From: Cytophagales bacterium
Lineage (GTDB): Bacteria > Bacteroidota > Bacteroidia > Cytophagales > Microscillaceae
Direction: 5' to 3'
Length of the DNA: 64,000 nt
NCBI GenBank assembly: GCA_013298075.1
Contig: JAAFJG010000016.1
Coordinates: forward strand, 1 to 64,000
Shown here: positions 52,050-60,350 of the stretch, piece after piece
How the letters are laid out: the number at the start of each line of letters is the position of its first letter
Numbering within the stretch: position 1 is the first letter of the stretch
Program-made: the position numbers and the translations under genes
Notes under the pieces: generated by a model
Told to the model about the DNA's origin: nothing
Seen by the model: the letters and a program-made list of their open reading frames with translations, nothing else
Database searches by the model: none

Positions 52050-54086
52050 TTAAATTATATTAACATTTTTGATGACCTCTCCAATATGTATTTTCATGGC
52101 TGTTCCTTTCGCTCCGATCCATTTTCCTGATTTTTTACTCAATAAAGCGGTTGCTTTTACCAATAGCGTAAAAGGTTCTCCATTTATGTCAAAATTTCGT
52201 ACTTCTGCTTCTGCGATTTTTTGTGTTTTGGTGGCATCAATAATTTTTATAAACGTCATCATATCGTCTTGATGCGTATATTTTTTCAAATATTCATCTA
52301 TGGTAGGCGTTTCTCCTTTTATAGGCATATTATACATAATGAACATTTGCTCCGACCATTTTGTTTTTTGTGCAGGAAAATTAATTTCCCACAAACCAAC
52401 TTCTCCGATATTTTGAATTTGCAAAAATTGTTCTTCTGTTTGTTTTAGTTTAGTCTCATATACTTTTCTTTCTGATATATTTTGAGCAATAATCAAATGC
52501 CCAATCGTTTCTTCTTTGTTATTTTTGATAGCATCAATCATTACTAACACTTGAACAGTATCACCATTTTTGGTTAAATATGTCCATTCATCATCACTAT
52601 CAGAAACTTTAACTTGTGTGGTATCCAAAAATATATTCGTTGTTTTTTTATTGATTAATTCTTCGGCTGTATATCCTAGCATTTTTTCAGCAGTTGGATT
52701 AAAAGAAGTTAAAATTCCTTTTTTATCTACGGTCATCATTACTAGGCTTTCATTTTGCCAAACTGTTTTTTGCAATGATTTTAATTCATTGGTTGCTTCC
52801 TGAGATTTTTCTAACACTTTCGAACTTTCATCTAATCTTTCTTGAATAGCAGCTACTTTTCTATCATATTCGTTGATGAGTTTATTTTTTTCGTCAATAG
52901 ATTCAGATTGGTCTTCAATTTTATTTGTAAGTGTTCTTTTTTGCCTTAAGTTGATAAAAACAAAGGTTACAATTAATACTAACAAAATAATGGCTAACGA
53001 TAAAAAATAAAACCATAAAGATTGTTGGGCAGATTTACTTTTTAGTTTAATAATTTCAGCTTCTTGTTTATCTTGTTCAAATTGGTCTTGCATTGCTAAA
53101 GATTGCCATTGTTTTTCTTTATTAAAAAGGCTATCTCTGTATTCTATAGCAAATTTTTGTGATTCGAATGCTTTTTGATATTCTTTTTGTTCAGTATAAA
53201 CATTACCTAAATTTTGATAAGACCTTCGTGCTAAATCAGTTAATTTTGTTTTTAAACTAATTTCAACGGCTTTTTGTGCAAATTCTAATGAATTTTTAAA
53301 GTCTTTTTTATCAAAATAAATTTCGGACAAAGTATTATAAACGTTGGCAATACCACTACTATTATTATCTTTTATAAATACTTCTTTTGCCTCGTTCAAA
53401 TAATCTAAAGCCCTGTCATATTTTTTAAGTTTTTGATATAAAATTCCAATTTGTGTTTTTGTACTTGCAATGGCACTCAATACATTCAAAGGTCTTCTGA
53501 TTTCTAAGGCTTGATAATGATAATGTAATGCTTGTTCGTATTTTCTGTTCGATTCTGCAATTTTCCCCCACGTATGATAGGTGTAAGCAATTCCTTCCTT
53601 ATCGTCTAATTGTTTAAAAATCTCCAAAGACTTTCTAATATATTCTTCGGATTTAGTGAGTTGTCCTTGTTTATATAAAATATCAGCAATAGATTGATAG
53701 GCAAACCCTAATTGTTTTTTATTCGAATATTTTTCCGCCTCTACATTTGCTTTCATAAAATACTCTAAAGCCACCACATAATTTCCTAAATTTCTATAAG
53801 TAACTCCTACATACGTATAAATTCTTGAATGGTCTTGGTTTGGATAGTTATCACACAATTTGGTCGCCTCTCGTCCATATTTCAAACTTTGTTCAGGTTT
53901 ATTATTACGATGAAGCCAACAGAGTTCGACCAGTACTCTCATTTTTGCCGTATCACTTAAATTAGGCTGCCTGAGTTCTGTTTCATATTTCTTAATTTTG
54001 TCAGTAGTTTGGGAAAAACCTATATTACTTTTTATTAAAAAAATGAAAATAAATAAATATATGTAAGTAAAATTGGAAAAACGCAT
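52050..54086 (-). CDS. TPR-PAS membrane receptor lacking an output domain
   Basis: 678 aa. A signal peptide (residues 1-25) leads into about seven periplasmic TPR units (about 40-330; YTYVGVTYRNLGNYVVALEY, AYTYHTWGKIAESNRKYEQA). A membrane helix (about 352-375), a coiled coil (about 380-430) and two cytoplasmic PAS domains follow: one at about 435-550 (GILTSFNPTAEKMLGYTAEEL, with a PAC motif) and one at about 560-670 (VGLWEINFPAQKTKWSEQ). Proteins with this layout normally end in a histidine kinase, PP2C or DNA-binding domain. Here the frame stops right after the second PAS. It may act through partner proteins such as the RR or Hpt proteins of this window (inference). Confidence 0.85.
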   Translation of the reverse strand: MRFSNFTYIYLFIFIFLIKSNIGFSQTTDKIKKYETELRQPNLSDTAKMRVLVELCWLHRNNKPEQSLKYGREATKLCDNYPNQDHSRIYTYVGVTYRNLGNYVVALEYFMKANVEAEKYSNKKQLGFAYQSIADILYKQGQLTKSEEYIRKSLEIFKQLDDKEGIAYTYHTWGKIAESNRKYEQALHYHYQALEIRRPLNVLSAIASTKTQIGILYQKLKKYDRALDYLNEAKEVFIKDNNSSGIANVYNTLSEIYFDKKDFKNSLEFAQKAVEISLKTKLTDLARRSYQNLGNVYTEQKEYQKAFESQKFAIEYRDSLFNKEKQWQSLAMQDQFEQDKQEAEIIKLKSKSAQQSLWFYFLSLAIILLVLIVTFVFINLRQKRTLTNKIEDQSESIDEKNKLINEYDRKVAAIQERLDESSKVLEKSQEATNELKSLQKTVWQNESLVMMTVDKKGILTSFNPTAEKMLGYTAEELINKKTTNIFLDTTQVKVSDSDDEWTYLTKNGDTVQVLVMIDAIKNNKEETIGHLIIAQNISERKVYETKLKQTEEQFLQIQNIGEVGLWEINFPAQKTKWSEQMFIMYNMPIKGETPTIDEYLKKYTHQDDMMTFIKIIDATKTQKIAEAEVRNFDINGEPFTLLVKATALLSKKSGKWIGAKGTAMKIHIGEVIKNVNII

Positions 54087-54135
54087 TTTTTCTTATTATT
54101 TTGAAGTTCTTATCATTGTTTACACAAATTTTATA

Positions 54136-54167
54136 CAAAAGTAATATTTTTTTTTATTTTTTACAAA
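54136..54167 (-). promoter_or_regulatory. Consensus promoter of the TPR-PAS gene
   Basis: Minus strand TACTTTTG (54136-54143), 20-bp spacer, TTTG (54164-54167), 50 bp before the ATG. Confidence 0.7.
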
Positions 54168-54219
54168 TATTTTCGTTAAAATGTAAAAAAAAAATTAGAG
54201 GGCAGGGAATAAATTTATT

Positions 54220-54340
54220 GGTTCTTAGGAAATTTGTGCGTAAAATGTTTTTTTTGAATTCCTTCCAGATTTAGATGCAGAGACAATTCAGATAAATATT
54301 TTTTTAAAAAAACATGCTTGTTTTACACACAAATTTCATA
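54220..54340. mobile_element. Rearranged CCTCCAGA-family element
   Basis: GGTTCTTAGGAAATTTGTGC at the left, a decayed core (GAATTCCTTCCAGATTTAG), and at the right ACACACAAATTTCATAGC, which is the inverse of the left end rather than the usual right end. The remaining gap 54341-54450 is AT-rich with no gene. Confidence 0.55.
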
Positions 54341-54450
54341 GCAAATAAAAAAACAATAAACAAAACAAAAAATATTATCAAAAAAACAAGATACAAATAT
54401 CTCAAAATCAAAATAATAAAAAAAATCTTTTATTTTTTCAAAAAAGTTGT

Positions 54451-54458
54451 TATATTTG
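54451..54458 (+). promoter_or_regulatory. Promoter of mnmG
   Basis: TATATTTG, 21 bp before ATG 54480, giving a very short leader. It excludes the open frame's earlier TTG at 54447. Confidence 0.5.
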
Positions 54459-54479
54459 CAAAAAAATTACTATAAAAAA

Positions 54480-56342
54480 ATGTTTCGAGAATATGATGTG
54501 ATTGTAGTGGGCGCAGGTCACGCAGGTTGCGAGGCTGCACACGCTGCCGCACAAATGGGTTCAAAAGTACTTTTGCTAACGATGGATATGACCAAAATAG
54601 GTCAAATGTCTTGTAATCCCGCCATGGGAGGCGTAGCAAAAGGACAAATTGTAAGAGAAATAGATGCTTTGGGTGGAATGTCAGGAATTATTTCTGATAT
54701 AACCATGATACAATTCAGAATGTTAAACCGTTCGAAAGGAGCAGCTATGTGGAGTCCAAGATGCCAATCAGACAGAATGAGATTTTCTGAAGAATGGCGA
54801 TTAGTCTTAGAACGCAATCCAAACGTAGATTTTTGGCAAGAAATGGTCGAAAGTTTATTATTTGAAGGCAATAAAATCGTAGGAATAAAAACACAAATGG
54901 GCATCGAAATAAAAGGAAAATCGGTTGTTTTGACAAGCGGAACTTTTATGGGCGGCTTAATTCATATTGGCGAAAAACAATTTGGCGGTGGCAGAGTAGG
55001 CGAAAAAGCCTCTTATGGCATCACCGAACAATTAGTAAAAGTAGGATTTGAGGCAGGCAGAATGAAAACAGGAACGCCACCAAGAATTGATGGAAGAACG
55101 ATTGATTATTCGAAAACAGAAGAACAACCAGGCGAAGAAAATCCTGAAAAATTTTCGTATTCGAATACACCACATTTAACTACGCAAAAAAGTTGTTGGA
55201 TAACTTATACGAATCCAGAAGTTCACGAATTACTCAAAACAGGCTTTGAAAAATCGCCTATGTTTGCAGGTAGAATTAAAGGTTTGGGACCGCGTTATTG
55301 TCCTTCGATTGAAGATAAAGTTACACGATTTGCAGAACGAGATAGACATCAAATTTTTATTGAGCCAGAAGGTTGGAATACGGTTGAAATTTATGTCAAT
55401 GGTTTTTCTACGTCCTTGCCCGAAGATGTTCAATATAAAGCGTTGCAAAAAATTGAAGGTTTTGAAAACGCAAAAATGTTTCGTCCGGGTTATGCGATTG
55501 AATACGATTACTTTCCGCCAACGCAATTAAAAATGACTTTGGAAACCAAAATCATCGATAATTTGTATTTTGCAGGACAAATCAACGGCACAACAGGATA
55601 CGAAGAAGCGGCTTGTCAAGGATTAATGGCAGGAATAAATGCTCACTTAAAAGTTCACGAAAAACCCGAATTTATTTTAAGTCGTGCAGATGCATACATT
55701 GGCGTTTTGATTGATGACTTGATTAACAAAGGCACAGAAGAACCTTATCGAATGTTTACTTCGAGAGCAGAATATCGGATTTTATTGCGTCAAGATAATG
55801 CTGATTTGCGTTTGACAGAAATGGCGTATCATATTGGTTTGGCTGATTCGATTCGTTATCAAAATGTGATAGAAAAGAAAAGAAAAATCGAAGAAATGGA
55901 AAGGGTTTTGCCACAAATGAAAGCAAGTCCTGATGAATTAAATGAAGGTTTAAAATCATTAGAATCGGCAGAAATTCGTGAAAAAATACAAATTCAAGCA
56001 CTTATCAAACGCCCTGAAATTGTATTTGATAATTTGAAAACTATTTTTAAACCTTTGGAAACGTTGGTAGAACAATTTGGCGAAGAAATCTCTCGACAAG
56101 TAGAAATCAATATCAAATACGAAACTTATATCGAAAAAGAAAGGCAAATGGTTAGAAAAATGCACGAATTAGAAGATTTTCGTATTCCTGATAATTTTGA
56201 TTATGAAAGAGTAAATGCTCTTTCGGCAGAAGGAAGGCAAAAAATGCGTAAAATAAAACCGATTACGATTGGGCAAGCCTCCCGTATTAGTGGCGTTTCT
56301 CCTTCTGATATTTCTATTTTATTGGTTTATTTAGGACGATAA
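54480..56342 (+). CDS. mnmG: tRNA uridine-5-carboxymethylaminomethyl modification enzyme MnmG
   Basis: 620 aa from ATG 54480 (MFREYDVIVVGAGHAGCEAA). With MnmE it builds the cmnm5 group on wobble U34 of certain tRNAs. The FAD-binding GAGHAGCEAA is at 10-19, followed by CNPAMGGVAKGQ, GTFMGGLIHIG, GRVGEKASYGI, and the NADH/FAD-contacting FAGQINGTTGYEEAACQG at about 367-384. The C-terminal MnmE-binding tail ends RISGVSPSDISILLVYLGR. The gene is complete and typical. Confidence 0.97.
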   Translation: MFREYDVIVVGAGHAGCEAAHAAAQMGSKVLLLTMDMTKIGQMSCNPAMGGVAKGQIVREIDALGGMSGIISDITMIQFRMLNRSKGAAMWSPRCQSDRMRFSEEWRLVLERNPNVDFWQEMVESLLFEGNKIVGIKTQMGIEIKGKSVVLTSGTFMGGLIHIGEKQFGGGRVGEKASYGITEQLVKVGFEAGRMKTGTPPRIDGRTIDYSKTEEQPGEENPEKFSYSNTPHLTTQKSCWITYTNPEVHELLKTGFEKSPMFAGRIKGLGPRYCPSIEDKVTRFAERDRHQIFIEPEGWNTVEIYVNGFSTSLPEDVQYKALQKIEGFENAKMFRPGYAIEYDYFPPTQLKMTLETKIIDNLYFAGQINGTTGYEEAACQGLMAGINAHLKVHEKPEFILSRADAYIGVLIDDLINKGTEEPYRMFTSRAEYRILLRQDNADLRLTEMAYHIGLADSIRYQNVIEKKRKIEEMERVLPQMKASPDELNEGLKSLESAEIREKIQIQALIKRPEIVFDNLKTIFKPLETLVEQFGEEISRQVEINIKYETYIEKERQMVRKMHELEDFRIPDNFDYERVNALSAEGRQKMRKIKPITIGQASRISGVSPSDISILLVYLGR

Positions 56343-56361
56343 AAAATAGATTTTAAACATT

Positions 56362-56403
56362 TTTTTTGGATAGAATAAAGTTTTTTTATTCTATCCAAAA
56401 AAT
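56362..56403 (+). terminator. Terminator after mnmG
   Basis: TTTTTTGGATAGAATAAA / TTATTCTATCCAAAAAA, an almost perfect long stem. Confidence 0.8.
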
Positions 56404-56497
56404 AAAAAAACACAACCAAATCAACCTAAAAATTATATTAGAAAGCTAAAAAATAATTATTTATTATCACGATAATTACTAATTTATACACAATATT

Positions 56498-56839
56498 ATG
56501 GAATCAATTAAAAATATTTTATCTAAAATATATGAATTGGCAGACAATGACAAAGAATATTTATTAGAATTAAAACAACTTTATCACAATTTTTTTACGA
56601 ATTTAATTATACAATATGATGAACTTTTAAGAAATCAAAAAACAAAAGATTTGAGTCTATTAATTCATAAAATAAAACCTGCTATGCAATATATATGTTT
56701 AAAAGATTTAGAAAAATTATTGAATGATGGTATTTTAATGCTCAAAAACGCTAATCATTCCCCCGAAAAAATAAATGAAAATATTCAAAAAGTAGTGTGG
56801 ATTTGCGAAGGATCACTCATAGAAGTAAATAAAATATAA
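56498..56839 (+). CDS. Probable Hpt (histidine phosphotransfer) protein
   Basis: 113 aa, all helical. LLIHKIKPAMQYICLKDLEKLL at about 55-76 matches the Hpt pattern, with His57 as the likely phosphorylated residue (H-K-[IL]-K followed by a short-residue turn and a leucine-rich helix). The length is right for a stand-alone Hpt. It would shuttle phosphate between receivers; the single-domain response regulator at 45140 is one possible partner (inference). There is no signal peptide. It lies between mnmG and a symporter, 72 bp from the latter. Confidence 0.6.
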   Translation: MESIKNILSKIYELADNDKEYLLELKQLYHNFFTNLIIQYDELLRNQKTKDLSLLIHKIKPAMQYICLKDLEKLLNDGILMLKNANHSPEKINENIQKVVWICEGSLIEVNKI

Positions 56840-56911
56840 AAAAATATTACGAACTTTCTACAAAAAAAATAAAAAATCATTCATTATTAAATATAACAAA
56901 TCTAAGAAAAA

Positions 56912-58309
56912 ATGTTTCTAATTCCCTGTATTCTTGCTTATTTATTCATCACAATAGCCATCGGTTATTGGGCATCTTCTAAAGTAAAAACTGCCGAAGA
57001 TTTTGCATTAGCAGGCAAAAGTTTGCCTTTGAGTATGGCTTCTACCGCCTTATTTGCTACTTGGTTTGGCTCCGAAACCGTATTAGGAGCATCAGCAGAA
57101 TTTGCTGAAAAAGGTCTTTTGGGCGTTATCCAAGACCCTTTTGCAGTCGTTTTATGTTTGTTGATTGTTGGTTTTTTCTTTGCCCGAAGGTTGTATCGAA
57201 TGGGCTTAGTTACGTTCAATGATTATTTCAAAATTCGGTATGGCAATACAGCAGAGCAAGTTTCGGCTTGGTTTATGATACCTTCTTATTTTGGTTGGGT
57301 AGCAGCTCAATTAGTAGCGATGGCGATTATTTTTCAATCTTTATTTGCGGGAATGCCTTTATATGTGGGCATTATTATCTGCTCGCTTTTGGTTGTTTTT
57401 TATACGTATACAGGTGGAATGTGGGCAGTTTCTATCACCGATTTTTTGCAAACCATTGTCATTATTGTAGGTTTATTGATTTTGACTTGGATAATGTTAG
57501 ATAAAATTGGAGGTTTTGAGGTTTTGATAGCCAAAGCCCCCAAAGATACTTTTGTATTCTTACCAAAAGCCACTTATAAAGATGGAATGGCGTATGCGGC
57601 GGCTTGGATTACTTTGAGTTTAGGCTCGATTCCTCAACAAGACTTATTTCAAAGATTAATGGCTGGAAAAAGTGAAAAAGTAGCCGTTAATTCTACTTTT
57701 ACAGCAGCAGGTTTATATTTATTGATTGCGGCTATGCCTTTGATTATTGGTTTGGCTACCAAAATTTTATATCCACAATTAATGGCAGGTGATCCACAAA
57801 AAATGTTACCAAATTTAGTTTTACAACACACCTCTGAATTTGTACAAATTTTATTTTTTGGGGCTTTGATTTCTGCTATTTTGAGTACGGCAAGTGGGGC
57901 AATGTTGGCACCTGCGGTAGTTTTGAGTGAAAATATTTTGAAACCGTATTATCCAAATTTGACTGATAAACAACTTTTACACACGATGCGTTTGTGCGTT
58001 TTGTTTATTGCGGTTTGTGCCACTATTATCGGAATTTTAAATCCTGCGATTAGTAAATTGGTCGAGCAATCCTCAGCCATTGGTTTAGTTTCTTTGTTTA
58101 CGCCATTTGTAGCGGGTTTAATTTGGAAAAAAGCAAGCGGAACGGCTGCCATTTTATCTATGATTTTAGGTTTTAGCACTTGGTTAGTTGCTTCTAACGT
58201 TGTTTCAGATACGCCACCTGTTTTTATTGGATTAGGAATGGCAATTTTTACCATTGTTGTAGCAAGTTATATTTATCCTAATGAAAAAATAGAAGAAACA
58301 ATAAATTAA
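56912..58309 (+). CDS. Na+/solute symporter (SSS family), second copy
   Basis: 465 aa with about 13 membrane helices. SSS landmarks are YWASSKVKTAEDFALAGKSL at about 19-38, ATWFGSETVLGASAEF at about 49-64, YTGGMWAVSITDFLQTIV at about 166-183, and GALISAILSTASGAMLAPA at about 319-337 (sodium site). It is shorter than the 46414 symporter and closer to the proline/pantothenate-type core. The substrate is unknown. It may be co-transcribed with the Hpt-like gene 72 bp upstream, which would be an unusual pairing. A hairpin follows. Confidence 0.92.
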   Translation: MFLIPCILAYLFITIAIGYWASSKVKTAEDFALAGKSLPLSMASTALFATWFGSETVLGASAEFAEKGLLGVIQDPFAVVLCLLIVGFFFARRLYRMGLVTFNDYFKIRYGNTAEQVSAWFMIPSYFGWVAAQLVAMAIIFQSLFAGMPLYVGIIICSLLVVFYTYTGGMWAVSITDFLQTIVIIVGLLILTWIMLDKIGGFEVLIAKAPKDTFVFLPKATYKDGMAYAAAWITLSLGSIPQQDLFQRLMAGKSEKVAVNSTFTAAGLYLLIAAMPLIIGLATKILYPQLMAGDPQKMLPNLVLQHTSEFVQILFFGALISAILSTASGAMLAPAVVLSENILKPYYPNLTDKQLLHTMRLCVLFIAVCATIIGILNPAISKLVEQSSAIGLVSLFTPFVAGLIWKKASGTAAILSMILGFSTWLVASNVVSDTPPVFIGLGMAIFTIVVASYIYPNEKIEETIN

Positions 58310-58319
58310 TTTGTCATTC

Positions 58320-58352
58320 GGAGTTGTCAATATCAAAGACTTGACAAACTCC
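58320..58352 (+). terminator. Hairpin with TTGTCAA-N10-TTGACAA core
   Basis: GGAGTTGTCAA / TTGACAAACTCC, 10 bp after the symporter stop; same core as the hairpins at 23440-23560. Confidence 0.65.
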
Positions 58353-58370
58353 AAATCAGATGATAATTTG

Positions 58371-58498
58371 TTTTGAAATATCAAAAAAATAAATATTTTG
58401 GCTAAAGCCAACGATTGAATTTTATATTATCCTCCAGATAAATCTGGAGGCAATTCAAAAAATATATTTTCATTTTTAGCATAAATTTCCTAAAAACC
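58371..58498. mobile_element. Truncated CCTCCAGA-family element, reverse orientation
   Basis: GGCTAAAGCC, the perfect hairpin CCTCCAGA-TAAA-TCTGGAGG, and the outer end ATAAATTTCCTAAAAACC. The other terminal repeat is missing. Confidence 0.7.
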
Positions 58499-58567
58499 AA
58501 AATTATTAATAAACCATTTTTCAAATAAAAAATATTATCAATAAAATTAAATTAAATTTAAAAAAAT

Positions 58568-59176
58568 ATGAATTTCAAAGTATTAGCATTTTTTTGTGTA
58601 TATTTATATTTCACAAATACCTTTTTAACGGCTCAAACGAAAGATTTAGATGTTTTTTTTACAAAATATAAAACCAAATTTCTAAAAAATCAAAAAATTA
58701 CAAATATTGCTGATGACAAAGCAAATGGTTATTTGCAAGTGGCTGTTGGGGAAATAACCAAAGAAGAGCAAACTATTTTTGGTAATATTTATACTTTTGC
58801 AGTATGGAAAACCAAAAGTGGAAAGGCAATATTTGGCGTTTTTAATCATACCTCTTTTAGTGGTGGAGAATATGGCGAAAGTATCAAAGATTTAAAATTT
58901 TATGATGCTCAATTCAATGACATTACCAAAACTATGTATGATTTTAACACAGTCAAAACCTTGCACGCCAAAGCGACACTCAAAGATATGACAGGAGTTC
59001 CCGTAGAAGTAAAAAATATCAGCGAAAGAAAATTTTTGGCTTTCATTCCTAAAAAAGGAACCACTATTGAATGTTTGGTAGTAGCGGTTGATGCGTCAGT
59101 TTTTGGGTCATGTTATTTTGTTGATTTGGTTTTTGATAAAGTGAAAGGAACATTTAAAGTTGAGAAAAAATTTTAG
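58568..59176 (+). CDS. Secreted hypothetical protein (202 aa)
   Basis: Signal peptide at residues 1-23 (VLAFFCVYLYFTNTFLTAQ). The mature part (about 180 aa) alternates strands and short helices: DLDVFFTKYKTKFLKNQ, GYLQVAVGEITKEEQTIFG, IFGVFNHTSFSGGEYGES, and KFLAFIPKKGTTIECLVVAV. There are no cysteine pairs, catalytic motifs or sorting domain. I do not recognise a family. A periplasmic location is likely. It is a single-gene unit followed by a hairpin. Confidence 0.7.
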   Translation: MNFKVLAFFCVYLYFTNTFLTAQTKDLDVFFTKYKTKFLKNQKITNIADDKANGYLQVAVGEITKEEQTIFGNIYTFAVWKTKSGKAIFGVFNHTSFSGGEYGESIKDLKFYDAQFNDITKTMYDFNTVKTLHAKATLKDMTGVPVEVKNISERKFLAFIPKKGTTIECLVVAVDASVFGSCYFVDLVFDKVKGTFKVEKKF

Positions 59177-59224
59177 ATTTTGTTTCGAAATATTTTTAAT
59201 TTAAAATAAAATGAATGACCAAAA

Positions 59225-59272
59225 TTTCATACATAACTTAAGCACCAACGCCTATTTTATGTATGAAATTAT
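59225..59272 (+). terminator. Terminator after the 202-aa gene
   Basis: ATTTCATACATAA / TTATGTATGAAAT, a 13-bp perfect stem. The rest of 59273-59728 is AT-rich with no gene; it contains a possible LacI-type operator at 59594. Confidence 0.7.
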
Positions 59273-59593
59273 AATTTTTTCTTTTCGATACATTTTTACA
59301 ACCTCAAAATATTCACATCAAAAAATCACACATTTTCATATATTTTCAGATTTACTTTAAGATAATGGATTAGATATTTTTTTGAAAACATTTTTATTTT
59401 TTTCGAAATAAAAAATAAAAGTGAAAAGAAATGTTAAAATAAGTAAAAACATATTCATTTATTTTTAGTAAAAAAATATAAATAAGTAACACCTAAAAAT
59501 AATAAAAAAAATAAATAATTTTAAAAAACAAATTCAATGTTATAACATCAATTTAAAAAAGTAAACATTTATTCTTTTTTTTTGCTCAAAATT

Positions 59594-59605
59594 GCAATCG
59601 TTTGC
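59594..59605 (+). promoter_or_regulatory. Possible LacI-type operator
   Basis: GCAATCGTTTGC differs by one base from the perfect palindrome GCAAACGTTTGC typical of LacI/PurR-family operators. It lies about 125 bp upstream of the lipoprotein gene at 59729. A single site of this length can arise by chance. Confidence 0.2.
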
Positions 59606-59728
59606 AGCAAAAACAACCTATCAAAAAAATTAACAAAAAATATATTACATATATTTTGGTAGTTATACATTTTTGTTTCACTTTTGCATATTATTTAATG
59701 AATTTTTAACACTTAAATTTTTTCTATC

Positions 59729-60307
59729 ATGAAAAAATACATTTTTTGGCTCGTGCTACTGCTCGCACTCGCAGCCACTGCTTGTAAAAAGAAAGCAGAC
59801 CCCGAACCCATACCTCCAGATTTACCACCCGCTACAGAAGTAGGCGCTAATACCTTTGGTTGTTATTTTAATGGCGTGCCTTGGACACCTCGAACCAACT
59901 CACCCTACTGCCTTTGGTGTAGCCCCATATTAGATGCAGGATATGAGTATGCAATAGGTAGTGACGGACCTTATTTTAGAATGACAGCAAAAAAACAGTA
60001 TGAAAATGGGACTGAGGAACGTATTCGCATTTTCTGTGGTAAATTACTAAATATAGGTACTTACTCTTTAAAAAAACAAACCGAACAAGGTTGTTCAATA
60101 GTTCGAAGTATTCCAAATGCCTCAGTAGGAAATATTGATATATTTTCGTATGATGCTGATGTAATAGAAGATGGGGAGTTGATTATTACCAAGATAGAAT
60201 TTCGAAGTACAGGCGTTATTATCGCTGGTCGTTTTTGGTTTAAGCTTCAAAAAGGCAATGAAGTATATGAGACAAAAGATGGTCGTTTTGATGTATTAGC
60301 TCGTTAG
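59729..60307 (+). CDS. Lipoprotein of the DUF6252-like type
   Basis: 192 aa with a textbook lipoprotein signal (FWLVLLLALAATAC, Cys19) and a Pro-rich linker. The mature part has the plan seen in many small Bacteroidota lipoproteins: an NGVPWTP motif near the N-terminus (about 50-56), a beta-rich body, ITKIEFRSTGVIIAGRFWFKL at about 150-170, and a closing KDGRFDV. I place it in the DUF6252-like group with moderate confidence. The function is unknown. It may precede the phase-variable exported hydrolase gene in one transcript, since the gap is only 43 bp. Confidence 0.75.
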   Translation: MKKYIFWLVLLLALAATACKKKADPEPIPPDLPPATEVGANTFGCYFNGVPWTPRTNSPYCLWCSPILDAGYEYAIGSDGPYFRMTAKKQYENGTEERIRIFCGKLLNIGTYSLKKQTEQGCSIVRSIPNASVGNIDIFSYDADVIEDGELIITKIEFRSTGVIIAGRFWFKLQKGNEVYETKDGRFDVLAR

Positions 60308-60350
60308 TTAGTATTTTTTTTAAATTTATTTAATCTTTATTTATAATTTT

